Assembly: GCF_900187325.1 (NCBI RefSeq)
Contig: NZ_FZMZ01000005.1
Location: forward strand, 62,001-126,000
DNA length: 64,000 bases
Direction of reading: 5' to 3'
Source: Virgibacillus ndiopensis
GTDB taxonomy: Bacteria; Bacillota; Bacilli; Bacillales; Amphibacillaceae
The position numbers and the translations under genes were made by a program. Numbering within the stretch: position 1 is the stretch's first letter; each line of letters starts with the position of its first letter. Positions 1-7,519 of the stretch are shown here, in pieces. The notes beneath the pieces were generated by a model. It saw only the letters and a program-made list of their open reading frames with translations, was not told where the DNA came from and searched no databases.

Positions 1-1265
1 GTGTTGTAGGACCAATCGGTTTCGTCGGCCTTGTAGCACCACATATTATTAAGTTGATAGGCTATCGGAAGCATTTACCGCTCATTATTGCTTCGTTTAT
101 TTGGGGAGCTAATGTGTTATTATTCGCAGATATATTGGCTCGTATAATCGATCCATCTTTTTCTGAGTTACCCGTAGGCGCAATCACAGCTCTAATCGGT
201 GCACCATGGTTAATTTGGTTAGTTTTACGAATGAAGAAAGCAAAGTATGGGGAAGAAAACACGTCTGTTATGGCAGGAAAAACAACGATAGGTATTTCCT
301 TAAAGATAATCATCCCTGCTCTGATAGCATTGATTTTAATAACAATGTTTGTAAGTCTGGCTACCGGAAATTATGGGTTTGAACCAATGGTAATGCTCCA
401 GGCGCTGTTTAGTGATTCAAACGAATTTATGAAAAATTTGATTATCGATTTACGGTTACCTCGTGCACTTGTAGCACTGTTAAGTGGGATGGTTTTAGCA
501 GTTAGTGGGTTAATTTTTCAAGGGGTTTTAAGGAATCCATTAGCAGATCCTTCGGTAATTGGTATAACCTCTGGTGCAGGTGTTGGCGCTCTTTTAACGA
601 TGTTTGTTTTTGGGGTATCAGCGTTATGGGTTCCTATTGGAGCGATGGTTGGCTCAATGGTTTTCTTTATTTTTGTAATGGTATTAGCGATCCGAGCAGA
701 GTTCCAGCCTACTATTCTAGCATTGTTAGGTATTGGTGTATCAGCGTTTGGATCAGCGATTATTCAGATACTAGTTGTTCGTGCAGATCTTAACGTAGCA
801 TCAGCGTTGACCTGGTTATCCGGAACTACGTATGCAAAAGGCTGGTCTGAATTACTAAACTATTTAATTTGGCCAGTTGTGATTCTGTTTCCGCTTTTGC
901 TTTTACGGGTGCGTGTACTGGATACGTTGTCATTAGGTGATGATACGGCTAAAGGACTGGGACTAAAAGTAATGTCAAGTAGATTTCAATTGGCATTTTT
1001 GGCAACGTTACTTGCAGCATTTAGTGTAGCGGCAGTAGGAGCAATCGGATTTGTCGGATTAATAGCACCGCATTTAGCAAGGCTCTTAGTTGGATCAACT
1101 AACCAACGATTACTGCCTGTTACGATTTTAATCGGTGGATCACTTTTAGTGGTGGCTGATTTATTTAGCCGGACCTTACTTGCGCCAAACGAAATTCCAT
1201 CAGGGATATTAGTAGCAATTATAGGTGCTCCATACTTTTTATGGTTGATGAAAAAAAGAGCATGA
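1..1265 (+). CDS. Fused FecCD-type iron-siderophore ABC permease (FhuB-like), 5' end cut by window
   Basis: Membrane permease of a BtuCD-type importer for ferric siderophores. The reading frame is open from the window edge (frame beginning at base 3). Its first ~30 visible residues carry the GPIGFVGLVAPH signature that normally lies near the C-terminus of a FecCD domain. A complete second FecCD domain follows (about 100-400 in visible numbering: DLRLPRALVALLSG, NPLADPSVIG, and a second GAIGFVGLIAPHLARLL). Two FecCD domains in one chain is the FhuB architecture, as opposed to the usual two separate permease genes. The N-terminal domain lies outside the window, as presumably do the binding protein and ATPase. 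A TTG within the visible part is an internal Leu codon, not the start. Confidence 0.9.
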   Translation, partial: VVGPIGFVGLVAPHIIKLIGYRKHLPLIIASFIWGANVLLFADILARIIDPSFSELPVGAITALIGAPWLIWLVLRMKKAKYGEENTSVMAGKTTIGISLKIIIPALIALILITMFVSLATGNYGFEPMVMLQALFSDSNEFMKNLIIDLRLPRALVALLSGMVLAVSGLIFQGVLRNPLADPSVIGITSGAGVGALLTMFVFGVSALWVPIGAMVGSMVFFIFVMVLAIRAEFQPTILALLGIGVSAFGSAIIQILVVRADLNVASALTWLSGTTYAKGWSELLNYLIWPVVILFPLLLLRVRVLDTLSLGDDTAKGLGLKVMSSRFQLAFLATLLAAFSVAAVGAIGFVGLIAPHLARLLVGSTNQRLLPVTILIGGSLLVVADLFSRTLLAPNEIPSGILVAIIGAPYFLWLMKKRA

Positions 1266-1270
1266 TAATA

Positions 1271-1317
1271 AACGAGCAGTACTCCTCATTGTCTAGAAGT
1301 GAGAAGTGCTGCTCGTT
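1271..1317. terminator. Hairpin between convergent genes
   Basis: An inverted repeat with arms of about 18 bp (AACGAGCAGTACT... pairing with ...AGTGCTGCTCGTT, two G-T pairs) and an 11-base loop lies between the permease and the convergent yceI gene. It probably terminates transcription from both sides. The T-tract is weak. Confidence 0.6.
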
Positions 1318-1328
1318 ATATAGTAGAT

Positions 1329-1865
1329 TTATGCTTGTTTATGAGCTTCGATTTCAATGTTGATTTTAACTTCGTCACCAACGAGTACGCCGCCAGTTTC
1401 AAGTGCAGCGTTCCAGGTTAGGCCAAATTCTTTACGACTGATTTTTCCGCTACCGCTAAAACCTGCAACTTGATTACCACTCATCGGATCTTTGTGTAAC
1501 CCTTCTAACGTTACATCAAATGTAACAGGTTTTGTTGTACCACGAATGGTAAAGTCACCAGTCACGTCATAATTTCCTTCAGACTTTTTTGTGATATTTG
1601 TTGCCTTGAATGTTATAGTAGGATGATTTTCTACATCAAAAAAGTCAGCAGATTGTAAATGATTATCACGCGCTTCGTTACGGGTATCAATACTGTTTAC
1701 ATTAATAGTAAATTCTACTTCTGCTCCTTCTAGGTTTTCTGGATCAGCTTCAATTGTTGCATCAAAATCGTTAAATACTCCTTTAGCCTTAGACATCATC
1801 ATATGTTTTACTACAAATTCTAACGAGCTATGTGCTGCATCAACAGTCCATTTTGTTTTTTCCAT
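1329..1865 (-). CDS. YceI family lipocalin-like polyisoprenoid-binding protein
   Basis: A 178-residue protein that matches YceI along its length: N-terminal WTVDAAHSSLEFVVKHMMMSKAKGVF, central TFKATNITK and GDFTIRGTTKPVTFDV, and C-terminal FGLTWNAALETGGVLVGDEVKI. YceI proteins form a lipocalin-like barrel that binds isoprenoid lipids or quinones in characterised homologues. No signal peptide is present, so this copy is probably cytosolic. The start is the ATG at 1865, with a GGAGGG ribosome site 8 bases upstream. A slightly earlier in-frame ATG would overlap that site. It is a single gene with its own promoter and possible operator (see 1898-1944). Its actual ligand here is unknown. Confidence 0.88.
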   Translation of the reverse strand: MEKTKWTVDAAHSSLEFVVKHMMMSKAKGVFNDFDATIEADPENLEGAEVEFTINVNSIDTRNEARDNHLQSADFFDVENHPTITFKATNITKKSEGNYDVTGDFTIRGTTKPVTFDVTLEGLHKDPMSGNQVAGFSGSGKISRKEFGLTWNAALETGGVLVGDEVKINIEIEAHKQA

Positions 1866-1897
1866 TCGTAAATCCCTCCACAAAATAATAGTTTATA

Positions 1898-1944
1898 ACT
1901 TACTTTATGTAACTAAGTGTAAAATAATAAATTTATATTGTCAA
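1898..1944 (-). promoter_or_regulatory. Sigma-A promoter of yceI with an operator-like repeat at the transcription start
   Basis: On the minus strand TTGACA (1944-1939), a 17-base spacer and TACACT (1921-1916) form a promoter. Directly downstream, where transcription would begin, is TTAC-N5-GTAA (1900-1912), a short dyad that could hold a repressor. Regulator identity is not shown. Confidence 0.55.
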
Positions 1945-2073
1945 GTAATTTTTGATGCGTTGTTATTAGTACTCACATTCCCTTGATAATGTTCGCTTAA
2001 ACTACTGTGCTACAAACTGAATTACGAAAATGCTATAATGATAGAAGGAAAATAGGAAGTTGAGGTTTTGTAG

Positions 2074-2541
2074 GTGAAACAACTAAGTGTTATTCCGTGT
2101 GGTATTAAAAAAATATGGGACAAACAGCCTGAATTGGGACCAGTTCCAGCAGGCGAAGCATACATAGGAACGTTTCATAAACTATGTCAAAATTATGCGG
2201 AAACCTTTACAGATCAGTGGGTTGTCTTATCAGCCAAACATGGTTTTTTATTCAGCGAGGATATAGTAGACAGTAATTATGATGTCACATTTAATCAAAA
2301 AAGTGATGAAATTATCTCGTATGAGCGATTACGTCAACAAGTAAGGGAAAAAGGACTGGACCAATTTGATGAATTGATCGTTTTAACTGGCAAAAAGTAT
2401 AAAAAAGTTATTAATGAAAGTTTTGATAGTTCCATGCCAAGGTCGTTCCCGCTTTTACAATGTAAGGGAATTGGATACATGCAGCAATTACTGAAAAAAG
2501 CAGTTGAAGAAAGAAAACCTTTACCTAAGGAGAATCTATAA
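2074..2541 (+). CDS. DUF6884 (YaaA-like) family protein
   Basis: A 155-residue soluble protein starting at a GTG with GAGGT about 9 bases upstream. The N-terminal LSVIPCGIKKIWDK (Cys9, Lys12/13) and the VLSAKHGFL motif at about 51-59 are hallmarks of the DUF6884/YaaA-like fold, in which a cysteine and a Lys-His cluster face a nucleic-acid-binding groove in the related YaaA. The biochemical role of DUF6884 proteins is unknown. The next gene starts two bases after the stop, so the two are probably cotranscribed. Confidence 0.7.
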   Translation: MKQLSVIPCGIKKIWDKQPELGPVPAGEAYIGTFHKLCQNYAETFTDQWVVLSAKHGFLFSEDIVDSNYDVTFNQKSDEIISYERLRQQVREKGLDQFDELIVLTGKKYKKVINESFDSSMPRSFPLLQCKGIGYMQQLLKKAVEERKPLPKENL

Positions 2542-2542
2542 T

Positions 2543-2869
2543 ATGAATCGTGCAATATTAATAGGAATTATCTTAGTTGCTTATCTTATTTATGTAGCAT
2601 TTAAACACAAAGAAGTTTGGAAGAAACTAACGATTATGCAAACACTTGGTGTTCTACTAACATTTATACTCGTTACGGGAATTGGGGGAACAATTCTGTA
2701 TTATGGAGTTCGTTTTTTAATTGGCTTTACTTCAAATGAGGTTGTAAGTATTGTCATTCAATTCTTCACCGCAATTATTGTTGTCATTTTTGGTGTAGTC
2801 ATCTTCAATAATATTGTTTCCAATATTACTAACGGAATCCTCCCCATCAAACGGACTCCACGCCGTTAA
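2543..2869 (+). CDS. Small membrane protein of unknown function
   Basis: A 108-residue protein starting at the ATG at 2543 behind TAAGGAGA (2526-2533), which lies inside the end of the preceding gene. Three hydrophobic segments are visible: about 2-17 (AILIGIILVAYLIYVAF), 30-60 (TLGVLLTFILVTGIGGTILYYGV) and 72-95 (SIVIQFFTAIIVVIFGVVIF). The tail is basic (PIKRTPRR). I do not recognise a family. The position suggests it is translated with the DUF6884 protein. Confidence 0.65.
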   Translation: MNRAILIGIILVAYLIYVAFKHKEVWKKLTIMQTLGVLLTFILVTGIGGTILYYGVRFLIGFTSNEVVSIVIQFFTAIIVVIFGVVIFNNIVSNITNGILPIKRTPRR

Positions 2870-2873
2870 TCCT

Positions 2874-2912
2874 ACAACCCTGTCAGCATATGCATGGCAG
2901 GGTTGTTTTTTT
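2874..2912 (+). terminator. Rho-independent terminator
   Basis: ACAACCCTG pairs with CAGGGTTGT around a loop containing GCATATGC, followed by seven T residues. It ends the DUF6884/membrane-protein unit. Confidence 0.85.
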
Positions 2913-3114
2913 ATGGAATAAGCTAGGTAGCCGCTGTTTATTTTCTAGCCTTGAGCTATTTTATTAATGCCACTTTCTATATCTAACTTTTCGATTGTAT
3001 ATGTAGAACAGACCTCCAAATGAAATTTAGGTTTCCAATCAAGTCATAAAGCCGTTCCGAAAGTGCCAAGAACTGAAAATAATATGGTATACGAGGTTTT
3101 AGGAGGTGGAGGAA

Positions 3115-3369
3115 TTGGACAAAGGTACAATTGTTCGGACAGCTGCACTTCTCTTAGCATTAGTTAACCAAATGCTAGTAATTTATGGAAAATCGCCATT
3201 ACCGATTGATAGCGAATTAATTGAGCAGTTTGTGGCTTCACTATTTACAATCATCTCTGCTGTTGTCGCATGGTTTAAAAATAATTATGTGACAAAAACA
3301 GGGGAGAAGCAGCGAGAGTTATTGCAGAAAAATGGTCTTACAAAAGTTAAGGGAGGAAAATCTAAGTGA
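3115..3369 (+). CDS. SPP1-family phage holin
   Basis: An 84-residue protein matching SPP1-type holins: DKGTIVRTAALLLALVNQ, then a SPLPID turn, a second hydrophobic helix (FVASLFTIISAVVAWF) and the KNNYVTKTGEKQRELL tail. Such holins form membrane pores that release an endolysin. I chose the TTG at 3115 because AGGAGGT (3101-3107) then sits 7 bases upstream. The GTG at 3106 would lie inside that site. The stop overlaps the endolysin start by 4 bases (GTGA), so translation is coupled. No other phage genes are nearby. Confidence 0.85.
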   Translation: MDKGTIVRTAALLLALVNQMLVIYGKSPLPIDSELIEQFVASLFTIISAVVAWFKNNYVTKTGEKQRELLQKNGLTKVKGGKSK

Positions 3370-4199
3370 AGCCAATATTAATTATTGATCCTGGGCATGG
3401 TGGAAGGGACCCGGGAGGTGGTTCAAATCGTCACTGGATCGAGAAAGATATGAATCTAAAAATCTCACTCTATCAATATGAACGATATAAGCAATTGGGT
3501 GTACCAGTGGTTATGACAAGGAATACGGATAAAACGCTTACGACCGATGACAGAACAAGAATAGTTCGGAATAGCGGGGCAAGATATTGTCATTCCAACC
3601 ATATTAATTCTGGTGGAGGCGATGGTGCAGAGGTCATTCATTCGATTTATGGCGGCAAAGATATGGCTGAAGAAATTGCATCGGAACTGGAACTGGCAGG
3701 TCAAAACATACGACGGATTTTTACGAAAGTATTACCAGATGACGTTAAGCAGGATTACTATTTTATGAATCGGGAAACTGGTAGTGTTACAACAAATATC
3801 ATTGAATATGGATTTGCGGATTCACGGCAAGATGATGAAAGACAACTAAATGAAAGTTGGAAAAAGTACGCTGAAGCTGTTGTAAAAGCATTTTGTGATT
3901 TTATTGGCTATGTGTATAATCATTCCGGTCGTGAGGATGTTCTGGATACGGTTATTCCACACATTTCAAAAACTAAAAAATTGCATTTACCAGAGAGTGC
4001 CACATCATGGCGTGTATATCCACTTAATGTTGCGCCTGTAGTTGGAAATGAAAAAGGATTTCTAAATCCAGCAAAATTTAATGGTCTCACATATGAAATC
4101 TTAGGGAGCCCTCAAACATATGTTTATATTATCCAAACGCGTGATTTTGGTAAGGTTCAACTATATGGACATCCTAAAACAGGTGCGACAATTAGTTAG
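3366..4199 (+). CDS. N-acetylmuramoyl-L-alanine amidase (Amidase_3), phage-endolysin type
   Basis: A 277-residue zinc amidase that cleaves the bond between MurNAc and L-Ala in peptidoglycan. Residues 1-180 are the Amidase_3 domain. Zinc ligands His11 (DPGHGG), Glu26 and His79 (HSNHIN) and the catalytic Glu147 (NIIEYGFADS) are all present. The C-terminal ~75 residues (ATSWRVYPL, FLNPAKFNGLTYEILG, TRDFGKVQLYG) resemble the wall-binding tail of Bacillus prophage endolysins. There is no signal peptide, consistent with export through the coupled holin. The start is the GTG overlapping the holin stop. Confidence 0.88.
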   Translation: MKPILIIDPGHGGRDPGGGSNRHWIEKDMNLKISLYQYERYKQLGVPVVMTRNTDKTLTTDDRTRIVRNSGARYCHSNHINSGGGDGAEVIHSIYGGKDMAEEIASELELAGQNIRRIFTKVLPDDVKQDYYFMNRETGSVTTNIIEYGFADSRQDDERQLNESWKKYAEAVVKAFCDFIGYVYNHSGREDVLDTVIPHISKTKKLHLPESATSWRVYPLNVAPVVGNEKGFLNPAKFNGLTYEILGSPQTYVYIIQTRDFGKVQLYGHPKTGATIS

Positions 4200-4202
4200 A
4201 TC

Positions 4203-4242
4203 AAAAAATCCCGCTTACCAAATATGGTAAGCGGGATTTTTT
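4203..4242 (+). terminator. Rho-independent terminator
   Basis: A long perfect stem (AATCCCGCTTACCA / TGGTAAGCGGGATT) with an AATA loop and T6 tail directly after the endolysin. A-richness on the other side makes it potentially bidirectional. Confidence 0.9.
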
Positions 4243-4448
4243 GCCATGGCGAGTATACACCATAAGCCAAGCTTAGCTTAAAAAATTTTGATTAATAATC
4301 CTGTGTTGATATGCAGGTTTATCCGTAAAACAATGGATTCAAGCCATTTACTGACAAAATGGAAATATTTTTTAATAAATTATAATGAAAATATTCACAC
4401 TTATCGGTATAATAGAATAAGCAGGAAATCTTTAAAGGGAGAGATTTG

Positions 4449-6233
4449 ATGTTAAAAACGTACGAACCAACATGGGATATAGATGTCATCTTCCCAGGAG
4501 GTAGTGATTCAGAAGCTTTTCATACATACATGGAAACAGTCAAACAAGAGGTGAAAATTCTTTCTGAAAGCGTGGATAACTTTACACCAACAAATGGAGC
4601 AGTAGATGCTAGTAAACTAGAAAATATTGTGGAGCAACTTGAGGGAACAATGAAAAAATTGCGTGAGGTATCAGCGTTTGTCAGTTGCCTAAATGCACAA
4701 AATGTGAAGGATGAAAAAGCGAGTCTGTTAGTAGGAAAACGTAGTGAATTAAAAGCTGAAATGGACGCAGTAAAAACAAATTTGGAACAAAAATTAATAT
4801 CGATTGATGATCGAACATGGGAAGAGCAACTTAAAAGGCCAAATTTGCAAGATGTTTCCTATGTTCTAAATGAAAATAGAGAGAAGGCGAAGGAACTATT
4901 ATCAGCTGAACAGGAAGTATTAATCAATGATCTTGCTATTGATGGGTATCATGCATGGAGTCAAATGTATGATACGATTGTAGGAAATATGAGTGTAGAA
5001 ATTGAAGAAGACGGAGATGTTAAATCATACTCAGTGGGTCAAGCCTCAAACAAATTAAGCAATCCAGATCGTTCGGTTCGTAAACATGTTTTTGAACAAA
5101 TAGGAAAAGCGTGGTCGCAAAATGCGAATATGTTTGGCCAAACACTTAATCATTTGGCTGGATTCCGATTGCAAAAATACAAACACCGTAACTGGGATCA
5201 TGTTTTAAATGAGCCGCTAGCAATAAATCGTATGAAAAAAGAAACATTGGATGCGATGTGGAATGCTATTTCTTCAAATAAACAACCCTTTGTTTCATTC
5301 CTAAATAAGAAAGCGGAATTACTAGGACAGGAAAAACTGAGCATGTATGATATTGGAGCACCTTTGACACAGTCTGTGAAGACATCCAGCTATACAGAAG
5401 GTGCTGATTTTATCGTGGACAATTTCCGTAAGTTTAGTCCGAAAATGGCCGACTTTGCCCAAATGGCGTTTGATAAGCGCTGGATTGAGGCAGAAGACAG
5501 GGCAGGAAAAAGACCAGGCGGATTTTGTACAAGTTTTCCGGATAGTGAACAAACCCGGATTTTTATGACTTATTCTGGAACATCATCTAATATTGCCACA
5601 TTAGCCCATGAGTTAGGTCATGCTTATCATCAGCATGTCATGAACGATGTAAACGGGTTGAATCAGGGCTATGCAATGAACGTAGCGGAAACCGCATCAA
5701 CATTTGCGGAAATGATTATAGCTGATGCAACGGTTAAAAATGCGCAAACGAAAGAAGAAAAACAAAATGTATTAGAAGATAAGATTCAGCGCAGTGTTGC
5801 ATTTTTTATGAACATTCACGCGAGGTTTCTTTTCGAACTGCGGTTTTATGAAGAGCGTAAACAAGGGCAGGTTTCAGTAGATAGATTGAATGAATTAATG
5901 GTTGATGCGCAGAAAGAAGCTTTTTGTGATGCAATTGATGACTATGATCCAAACTTCTGGGCATCGAAGCTTCATTTCCATATTACCGGTGTTCCTTTCT
6001 ACAATTTTCCCTACACGTTTGGTTATTTATTTAGTCTTGGTATTTATGCACATGCACTTGAGAAGGGTGGAAGTTTCGAGGAAGATTATATTTCATTGTT
6101 ACGTGATACTGGACGCATGACAGTTGAAGATTTGGCTGAAAAACATTTAGGTGTTGATCTAACAAAAGCCGATTTTTGGGAAAATGCAATTCAACTGTGT
6201 GTAAATGATGTTGAGGAGTTTTTATCGCTCTAA
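4449..6233 (+). CDS. pepF: Oligoendopeptidase F (M3 family metallopeptidase)
   Basis: A 594-residue cytosolic zinc peptidase that hydrolyses short peptides. The M3 zinc motif HELGH near residue 387 (LAHELGHAYHQHV) is followed by the expected third-ligand glutamate region (AETASTFAEMI). The N-terminal TYEPTWDIDVIFPGG and the C-terminal FYNFPYTFGYLFSLGIYA also match the PepF/M3B group. GGGAGAG sits just upstream. I favour the ATG at 4449 over the adjacent TTG at 4446. No terminator is obvious after the gene. The thiT promoter begins within 20 bases of the stop. Confidence 0.93.
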   Translation: MLKTYEPTWDIDVIFPGGSDSEAFHTYMETVKQEVKILSESVDNFTPTNGAVDASKLENIVEQLEGTMKKLREVSAFVSCLNAQNVKDEKASLLVGKRSELKAEMDAVKTNLEQKLISIDDRTWEEQLKRPNLQDVSYVLNENREKAKELLSAEQEVLINDLAIDGYHAWSQMYDTIVGNMSVEIEEDGDVKSYSVGQASNKLSNPDRSVRKHVFEQIGKAWSQNANMFGQTLNHLAGFRLQKYKHRNWDHVLNEPLAINRMKKETLDAMWNAISSNKQPFVSFLNKKAELLGQEKLSMYDIGAPLTQSVKTSSYTEGADFIVDNFRKFSPKMADFAQMAFDKRWIEAEDRAGKRPGGFCTSFPDSEQTRIFMTYSGTSSNIATLAHELGHAYHQHVMNDVNGLNQGYAMNVAETASTFAEMIIADATVKNAQTKEEKQNVLEDKIQRSVAFFMNIHARFLFELRFYEERKQGQVSVDRLNELMVDAQKEAFCDAIDDYDPNFWASKLHFHITGVPFYNFPYTFGYLFSLGIYAHALEKGGSFEEDYISLLRDTGRMTVEDLAEKHLGVDLTKADFWENAIQLCVNDVEEFLSL

Positions 6234-6251
6234 CCGGCTTTATTTCAGGCG

Positions 6252-6280
6252 TTGTCAATGAATGGTAGATAGGTTATAAT
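6252..6280 (+). promoter_or_regulatory. Sigma-A promoter of the TPP riboswitch-thiT unit
   Basis: TTGTCA (6252-6257), a 17-base spacer and a perfect TATAAT (6275-6280). Transcription would start near 6287, about 25 bases before the aptamer. Confidence 0.75.
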
Positions 6281-6311
6281 ACAGTTAATGAAAAAAGCAT
6301 AGAAATAAAAG

Positions 6312-6399
6312 TCTACAGGGGGAGCCATTTGGCTGAGAGTGAACAATTTTGTTCTTACCCTTTGAACCTGTTAGTTAATACTAGCGTAGGGATGGTGGC
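6312..6399 (+). promoter_or_regulatory. TPP riboswitch (THI element)
   Basis: The conserved aptamer blocks occur in order: an AGGGGGAGCC 5' strand, GGCTGAGAG, an optional stem (GAACAATTTTGTTC), ACCCTTTGAACCTG, GTTAATACTAGCGTAGGGA, and a closing GGTGGCT. Thiamine pyrophosphate binding normally promotes the downstream terminator, switching off the thiamine importer. The 3' end given is approximate. Confidence 0.95.
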
Positions 6400-6413
6400 T
6401 TTTTTGATGGAAT

Positions 6414-6472
6414 AAAAAGCAATGTGAGCGGATTCCCCATCAGGAAGCTTCCCCTTTGACATTGCTTTTTTT
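6414..6472 (+). terminator. Riboswitch-controlled terminator
   Basis: AAAAGCAATGT pairs with ACATTGCTTTT around an extended loop containing a smaller GGAAGCTTCC stem, followed by a T-run. It lies between the TPP aptamer and thiT, so it is the probable expression platform. Confidence 0.85.
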
Positions 6473-6529
6473 GTGTTCAAATTATTCGCGTAGTAGATTG
6501 CAAGTCTGCTATTAGGGGAGGTTAGAGAA

Positions 6530-7105
6530 ATGCGTTCAAAACGTACATTGTTTTTAATTGAGGTTGCAATTTTTGCGGCATTAGCCTATCTATTAGATAT
6601 TATTCCATTTTTATCGTTTAAAATATGGGCACAGGGCGGATCAGTTTCTTTGGCGATGATTCCGATATTTATTGTGGCGTTTCGCTGGGGATTAAAGGGT
6701 GGATTGTTGTCTGGGTTATTATGGGGCGTATTGCAGGTAGCAATCGGTCCAGCAAGTATTTACTATTTTTGGCAAGGTGTAATTGAATACGGTTTTGCTT
6801 TTACAGTATTAGGTTTAGCTGGAATATTTGCAAAACCAGTCCAACGGGCAATCAAAGATGGAAAAACAAAAACAAGTTTTCTGTACATTATGTTAGGAGT
6901 TTTTATCGGTTCAGCGTTTCGATTTATCGCACATTTTGCAGCCGGTATAGTTTTCTTTGCCGAGTTCGCGCCTGAAGGTCAACCTGTTTGGTTATATTCA
7001 TTAGTATATAATTGTTCATATATGGTACCATCATTTATTATTTGTACTTTAGTTGTAAGTTTTTTGTTCAATAAACAACCTAGAACATTATTAAGTGCAG
7101 CATGA
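6530..7105 (+). CDS. thiT: Thiamine-binding S component of ECF transporter, ThiT
   Basis: A 191-residue integral membrane protein with about six hydrophobic helices that binds thiamine for the energy-coupling-factor importer. Typical ThiT features are the N-terminal IEVAIFAALAYLLDIIP, the GGSVSLAMIPIFIVAFRWGLKGGLLSG loop-helix and the C-terminal WLYSLVYNCSYMVPS. The start follows a GGGGAGG site. The ECF energizing module (EcfA/A'/T) is not in the window, as is usual for group II ECF systems. The TPP riboswitch upstream supports the substrate assignment. Confidence 0.95.
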   Translation: MRSKRTLFLIEVAIFAALAYLLDIIPFLSFKIWAQGGSVSLAMIPIFIVAFRWGLKGGLLSGLLWGVLQVAIGPASIYYFWQGVIEYGFAFTVLGLAGIFAKPVQRAIKDGKTKTSFLYIMLGVFIGSAFRFIAHFAAGIVFFAEFAPEGQPVWLYSLVYNCSYMVPSFIICTLVVSFLFNKQPRTLLSAA

Positions 7106-7131
7106 CATTTAATGTGCCGCTCACATTTCAG

Positions 7132-7166
7132 AGGTAACTTTCTCATTGATGGGGAGTTACCTTTTT
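7132..7166 (+). terminator. Rho-independent terminator after thiT
   Basis: AGGTAACT pairs with AGTTACCT, followed by T5. Confidence 0.75.
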
Positions 7167-7204
7167 CTGTTCGTTTTTGTATACTAATTATAGAGGTGAA
7201 TTGC

Positions 7205-7345
7205 ATGCGTGAATTGATAGGAGATTGCCAGTCATGTGGTAAAAATGTGTATTGTGAAGATGGATTTTTTGACGGTGTTCAGGCTGAAGGGCTGCTGCAT
7301 TGTAATGAATGTGCGGAAAAAAAGGAAACGGATAAACATGATTGA
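7205..7345 (+). CDS. Small zinc-ribbon-like protein
   Basis: A 46-residue protein starting at the ATG at 7205 with GAGGTG six bases upstream. Two Cys pairs (DCQSCGK and HCNEC), with a further CED Cys between them, could form a single zinc site. The rest is acidic and the C-terminus is charged (EKKETDKHD). The spacing resembles small treble-clef or zinc-ribbon proteins, but I cannot place it in a named family. It is monocistronic between the thiT terminator and the transporter at 7520. Confidence 0.6.
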   Translation: MRELIGDCQSCGKNVYCEDGFFDGVQAEGLLHCNECAEKKETDKHD

Positions 7346-7519
7346 GTGTTTGTCTGTTTTTTTATGGATCAACAAGCTTCGTGAGAGCAAAAACATCGCC
7401 ACGTGAGTGAAAATATCTCTCAGATACCTAGGACATAGTAAAAAATACCTGTTTTTTCTCACCCACTTTAACCAATGTGCATAGGCTATAGCACACGTAG
7501 GAAAGAAAGGAAGGTTAAA

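Noticed and set aside
7346-7519. Hairpin or RNA element before the transporter at 7520
   Set aside because: Only short imperfect stems; no convincing fold or known motif.
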